Below, one piece after another: positions 61,903 to 64,000 of a DNA stretch of 64,000 nucleotides; the first letter of the stretch is position 1, and the number at the start of each line of letters is the position of its first letter. Source of the DNA: Vannielia litorea (GTDB taxonomy: Bacteria > Pseudomonadota > Alphaproteobacteria > Rhodobacterales > Rhodobacteraceae). The stretch spans positions 2,976,001 to 3,040,000 of the forward strand of contig NZ_JAHVJR010000001.1 of the NCBI RefSeq assembly GCF_019801175.1, written 5' to 3'. The position numbers were made by a program, and so were the translations under genes. The notes under the pieces were generated by a model. The model ran no database searches, was not told where the DNA came from, and saw nothing but the letters and a program-made list of their open reading frames with translations.

Positions 61903-61947
61903 GGGGCCCGCGCGAACGCAGGCCCCGGGAGAACCCCCTTGGAGGGG
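61903..61947 (-). terminator. Two hairpins between chvE and gguA
   Basis: On the minus strand the chvE message runs into a small CCCC/GGGG hairpin (61934-61947) and then a GGGGCC/GGCCCC stem with a 12-base loop (61903-61926). No T-run. As in the other two importers, this would leave binding protein more abundant than the membrane parts. Confidence 0.5.
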
Positions 61948-61948
61948 A

Positions 61949-63001
61949 TTACTTGATCTGGTCTTCGGAGTAGTAGCCGGAACCGATCAGGATCTCTTCC
62001 CAGTTGCTCGCGTCGACGGAGACGGGCTCGAGCAGATAGGACGGAACCACCTTCATGCCGTTGTCGTAGGTCTCGGTGTCGTTGATCTCGGGCTCGCCGC
62101 CGCCGAGGACCGCATCGACCATGCCCACGGTGACGCGGGCCAGTTCGCGGGTGTCCTTGAACACGGTGGAGTACTGCTCACCGGCGAGGATCGACTTGAC
62201 CGAGGGTACCTCGGCGTCCTGACCGGACACGATCGGCATTTTCATGTCGCCGGAGCCGTAGCCGACGCCCTTGAGCGACGACAGGATGCCGATGGAGAGG
62301 CCATCGTAGGGCGACAGAACGCCGTGGACTTCCTTGTCGGTGTAGTGGGCGGAGAGGAGGTTATCCATCCGGGCCTGAGCCACGGCGCCGTCCCAACGCA
62401 GGGTGCCAACGGTATCCATGCCCATCTGGCCGGACTGGATGACAACGGTGCCGTCGTCGATCAGCGGCTGAAGCACCGACATGGCGCCGTTGTAGAAGAA
62501 GTAGGCGTTGTTGTCGTCGGGCGAGCCGCCGAAGAGTTCGACGTTGTAGGGGCCGTCACCGAAGCGCTCCTTGAGGCCGTCAACGAGGCTGGAGGCCTGC
62601 TGCACGCCGACTTTGAAGTTGTCGAAGGTGGCGTAATAGTCGACGTTCTCGCTGTCGCGGATCAGGCGGTCGTAGGCGATGACCTTGATGCCGGAGGCGG
62701 CAGCGTTTTCGAGCGCGTTGCTGAGGGTCGTGCCGTCGATGGCGGCGATGACCAGCACGTCGACGCCCTTGGTGATCATGTTCTCGATCTGGGCGAGCTG
62801 GTTGGGGATGTCATCCTCGGCATATTGCAGGTCGGTCTCATAGCCGGCCTCTTCGAACTGCTGAACCATGGATTCGCCGTCCGAGATCCAGCGGGCCGAG
62901 GATTTGGTGGGCATGGCGATGCCGACGGTGCCTTCGGCATAGGCGCCAGCGGTGAAGGCCACCACGGCCGCAGCCGAGGCGAGAAGGGTCTTGAGTTTCA
63001 T
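61949..63001 (-). CDS. chvE: Sugar-binding protein ChvE
   Basis: A 350-residue periplasmic binding protein of the CUT2 group. Signal peptide about 1-22 ([20 protein letters not shown]). The mature part opens [19 protein letters not shown], as in ChvE and XylF, with [22 protein letters not shown] and [30 protein letters not shown] blocks. ChvE relatives bind arabinose, galactose and other aldoses with high affinity. The ATG in front of the signal peptide has a GGAGGA site; the longer frame upstream has none. Under a promoter shared with the divergent LysR gene. Confidence 0.92.
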   Translation of the reverse strand: MKLKTLLASAAAVVAFTAGAYAEGTVGIAMPTKSSARWISDGESMVQQFEEAGYETDLQYAEDDIPNQLAQIENMITKGVDVLVIAAIDGTTLSNALENAAASGIKVIAYDRLIRDSENVDYYATFDNFKVGVQQASSLVDGLKERFGDGPYNVELFGGSPDDNNAYFFYNGAMSVLQPLIDDGTVVIQSGQMGMDTVGTLRWDGAVAQARMDNLLSAHYTDKEVHGVLSPYDGLSIGILSSLKGVGYGSGDMKMPIVSGQDAEVPSVKSILAGEQYSTVFKDTRELARVTVGMVDAVLGGGEPEINDTETYDNGMKVVPSYLLEPVSVDASNWEEILIGSGYYSEDQIK

Positions 63002-63106
63002 TTGTATCCTCCAAATGCGTGCGCTCGGCAGGCCCTCCCGGCCCGGTGGCGCACTTCTCCCTGTTGCGGGGCCTTCCGGCGCCCGTGCGACTCCGATAGC
63101 CCGCCG

Positions 63107-63122
63107 TTTACATGACTGTAAA
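63107..63122. promoter_or_regulatory. Putative LysR-type binding site TTTACATGACTGTAAA
   Basis: Six-base perfect inverted arms TTTACA/TGTAAA with a four-base spacer in the 170-bp region between chvE and the LysR gene, 50 bases from the LysR start. LysR proteins bind interrupted dyads of this kind and often repress their own gene from them. Target assignment is by position. Confidence 0.55.
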
Positions 63123-63171
63123 ATGCGAATACTGCCGATCTGCATATCACTTCTGTTATGGAGGGCGTGTT

Positions 63172-64000
63172 ATGGAGTTGGCGACCCGGCTGAAACCACG
63201 GCAGCTCAGGCTGATCCAGCGGATCGGGGAGACCCGACAGTTGCAGACCGCCGCGCATATGCTGGCGATGAGCCAGCCTGCGGCCTCGCGGGTGCTGGCC
63301 GAGATCGAGGCGGAGGTGGGCACGCCGCTGTTCACCCGCCACCCCAAGGGGATGGAGCCCACGCTGATTGGCGAGACCTTCCTGCGCCATGCGCGGGTGA
63401 TCCTGAGCGAGTTGGAGAGCCTCGAGACGGAGGTCGCGGGGCTGCGCAGCGGCGAGGGCGGCGAGGTGCGCGTGGGCTCGGTGACCGGGCCGACGGTGGG
63501 CGTGCTGGTGCCGGCCATCCGGGCGGTGCGGACCAAGGCGCCCGGAATACAGGCCACGGTGGAGGTCGGCCCCTCGGGGCAGCTTGTTAGGGGGCTGGAG
63601 GAGGGGCGGTTCGACTTTGTCATCGCCCGCCTGCCGCCGGAGTATGACAGCCGCCAGTTCCGGATCGACCCGGCGCGGAACGAGGTGGTGTCACTCGTGG
63701 TGCGGGCCGGGCATCCGGCGCTGGGAGAGCGGCGCAAGCTGTCGGAGCTGGTGGGCTATGAGTGGGTCATTCAAGACCTCGGCACGCCGATCAGGGTGGC
63801 GATGGATGGGGCCTTTCATGCCGCCGGGCTGGCCGCGCCGGAGCAGATCACGAACTCCTCCTCGCTGCTGGTGGCACTGTCGATCCTTGAGGGGACCGAT
63901 GCGATTGCGCCGCAGAGCCAGGAGGTGGCGGATCTGCTGACGCGCAACAAGATCGGCGACAGCCTCGCCACGCTGGAGCTGGCGGAGCCGCTGGCAGTTT
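63172..64000 (+). CDS. gbpR: LysR-family regulator, GbpR-like, incomplete at the window end
   Basis: The first 276 codons of a LysR protein whose end lies beyond the window; the family is usually about 300-320 residues. HTH domain about 8-66 (LRLIQRIGETRQLQTAAHMLAMSQPAASRVLAEIEAEVGTPLFTR), followed by the effector domain from about 92 (GEVRVGSVTGPTVGVLVPAI). GbpR genes lie divergently next to chvE in Agrobacterium and Azospirillum and control it in response to arabinose/galactose, so the same is expected here. The ATG lies after a GGAGGG site. Confidence 0.82.
   Translation, partial: MELATRLKPRQLRLIQRIGETRQLQTAAHMLAMSQPAASRVLAEIEAEVGTPLFTRHPKGMEPTLIGETFLRHARVILSELESLETEVAGLRSGEGGEVRVGSVTGPTVGVLVPAIRAVRTKAPGIQATVEVGPSGQLVRGLEEGRFDFVIARLPPEYDSRQFRIDPARNEVVSLVVRAGHPALGERRKLSELVGYEWVIQDLGTPIRVAMDGAFHAAGLAAPEQITNSSSLLVALSILEGTDAIAPQSQEVADLLTRNKIGDSLATLELAEPLAV

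Overview
The window is GC-rich, densely packed DNA from an alphaproteobacterium, most likely a Rhodobacteraceae/Roseobacter-type organism. The evidence is codon use dominated by G/C in third positions, chains of genes joined by ATGA/GTGA/TGATG overlaps, FCD-type GntR regulators, TRAP and ChvE-type transporters, and a GbpR-like LysR gene beside a chvE homologue. I see no rRNA, tRNA, insertion sequence, phage gene, CRISPR array or replication gene. No gene-free stretch reaches 300 bp; the longest, 41492-41770, holds a repeat, a terminator and an operator.

Layout. Positions 1-8 kb carry ordinary genes: an SPFH/slipin protein, an ECF sigma/anti-sigma pair, a secreted TPR protein, a DUF2237 protein, a serine hydrolase and a hybrid sensor kinase. 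From about 8 kb to the end the window is almost entirely sugar-acid and sugar catabolism. (1) 7.9-16.6 kb: a divergent pair of units around a perfect GGTATACC palindrome, with a beta-hydroxyacid dehydrogenase and an SDR on the left. On the right are an idnD-like dehydrogenase, a LysE exporter, a GlcD-like flavoprotein, a XylX-like FAH enzyme, an SMP-30 lactonase, a KDG kinase and DenD. A class D beta-lactamase follows. (2) 17.6-29.8 kb, minus strand: a GntR-headed chain with lactonase, DgoD-like dehydratase, esterase, uronate dehydrogenase, and OtnK/OtnC/OtnI (tetronate pathway). A second GntR follows, then a RuBisCO-like protein, an OiaK-type kinase and an ApnO-type oxidoisomerase (D-apionate pathway), then a D-2-hydroxyacid dehydrogenase. 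(3) 30-39 kb, plus strand: a peptide-type (family 5) ABC importer, an esterase and two enolase-superfamily dehydratases, one glucarate dehydratase-like. (4) 39-50.5 kb: a third GntR, an RraA-family protein, KdgD, then a TRAP transporter operon. That operon contains a previously invisible 40-residue membrane protein, an IlvD/Edd dehydratase, a talarate/galactarate dehydratase gene interrupted by an amber codon, a DHDPS-family enzyme and a UxaA/GarD-type dehydratase. (5) 50.6-63 kb, minus strand: a complete oxidative L-arabinose/D-galactose operon (ChvE-GguAB, aldose dehydrogenase, mutarotase, lactonase, arabonate dehydratase, KDA dehydratase, KGSA dehydrogenase, DgoK, DgoA), controlled by a divergent LysR gene that runs off the window end.

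Together the genes would oxidise arabinose, galactose, galacturonate, glucuronate, apionate and four-carbon sugar acids. Much of the flow goes through 2-ketoglutarate semialdehyde, and the single KGSA dehydrogenase in the arabinose operon could serve several branches. This is the sugar set of pectin, notably apiose-substituted pectin, but no polysaccharide lyase or glycosidase is present in the window. Three GntR genes are each close to distinct palindromes, suggesting three separately controlled modules. Functional names rest on remembered family features and gene context; no database search was run.
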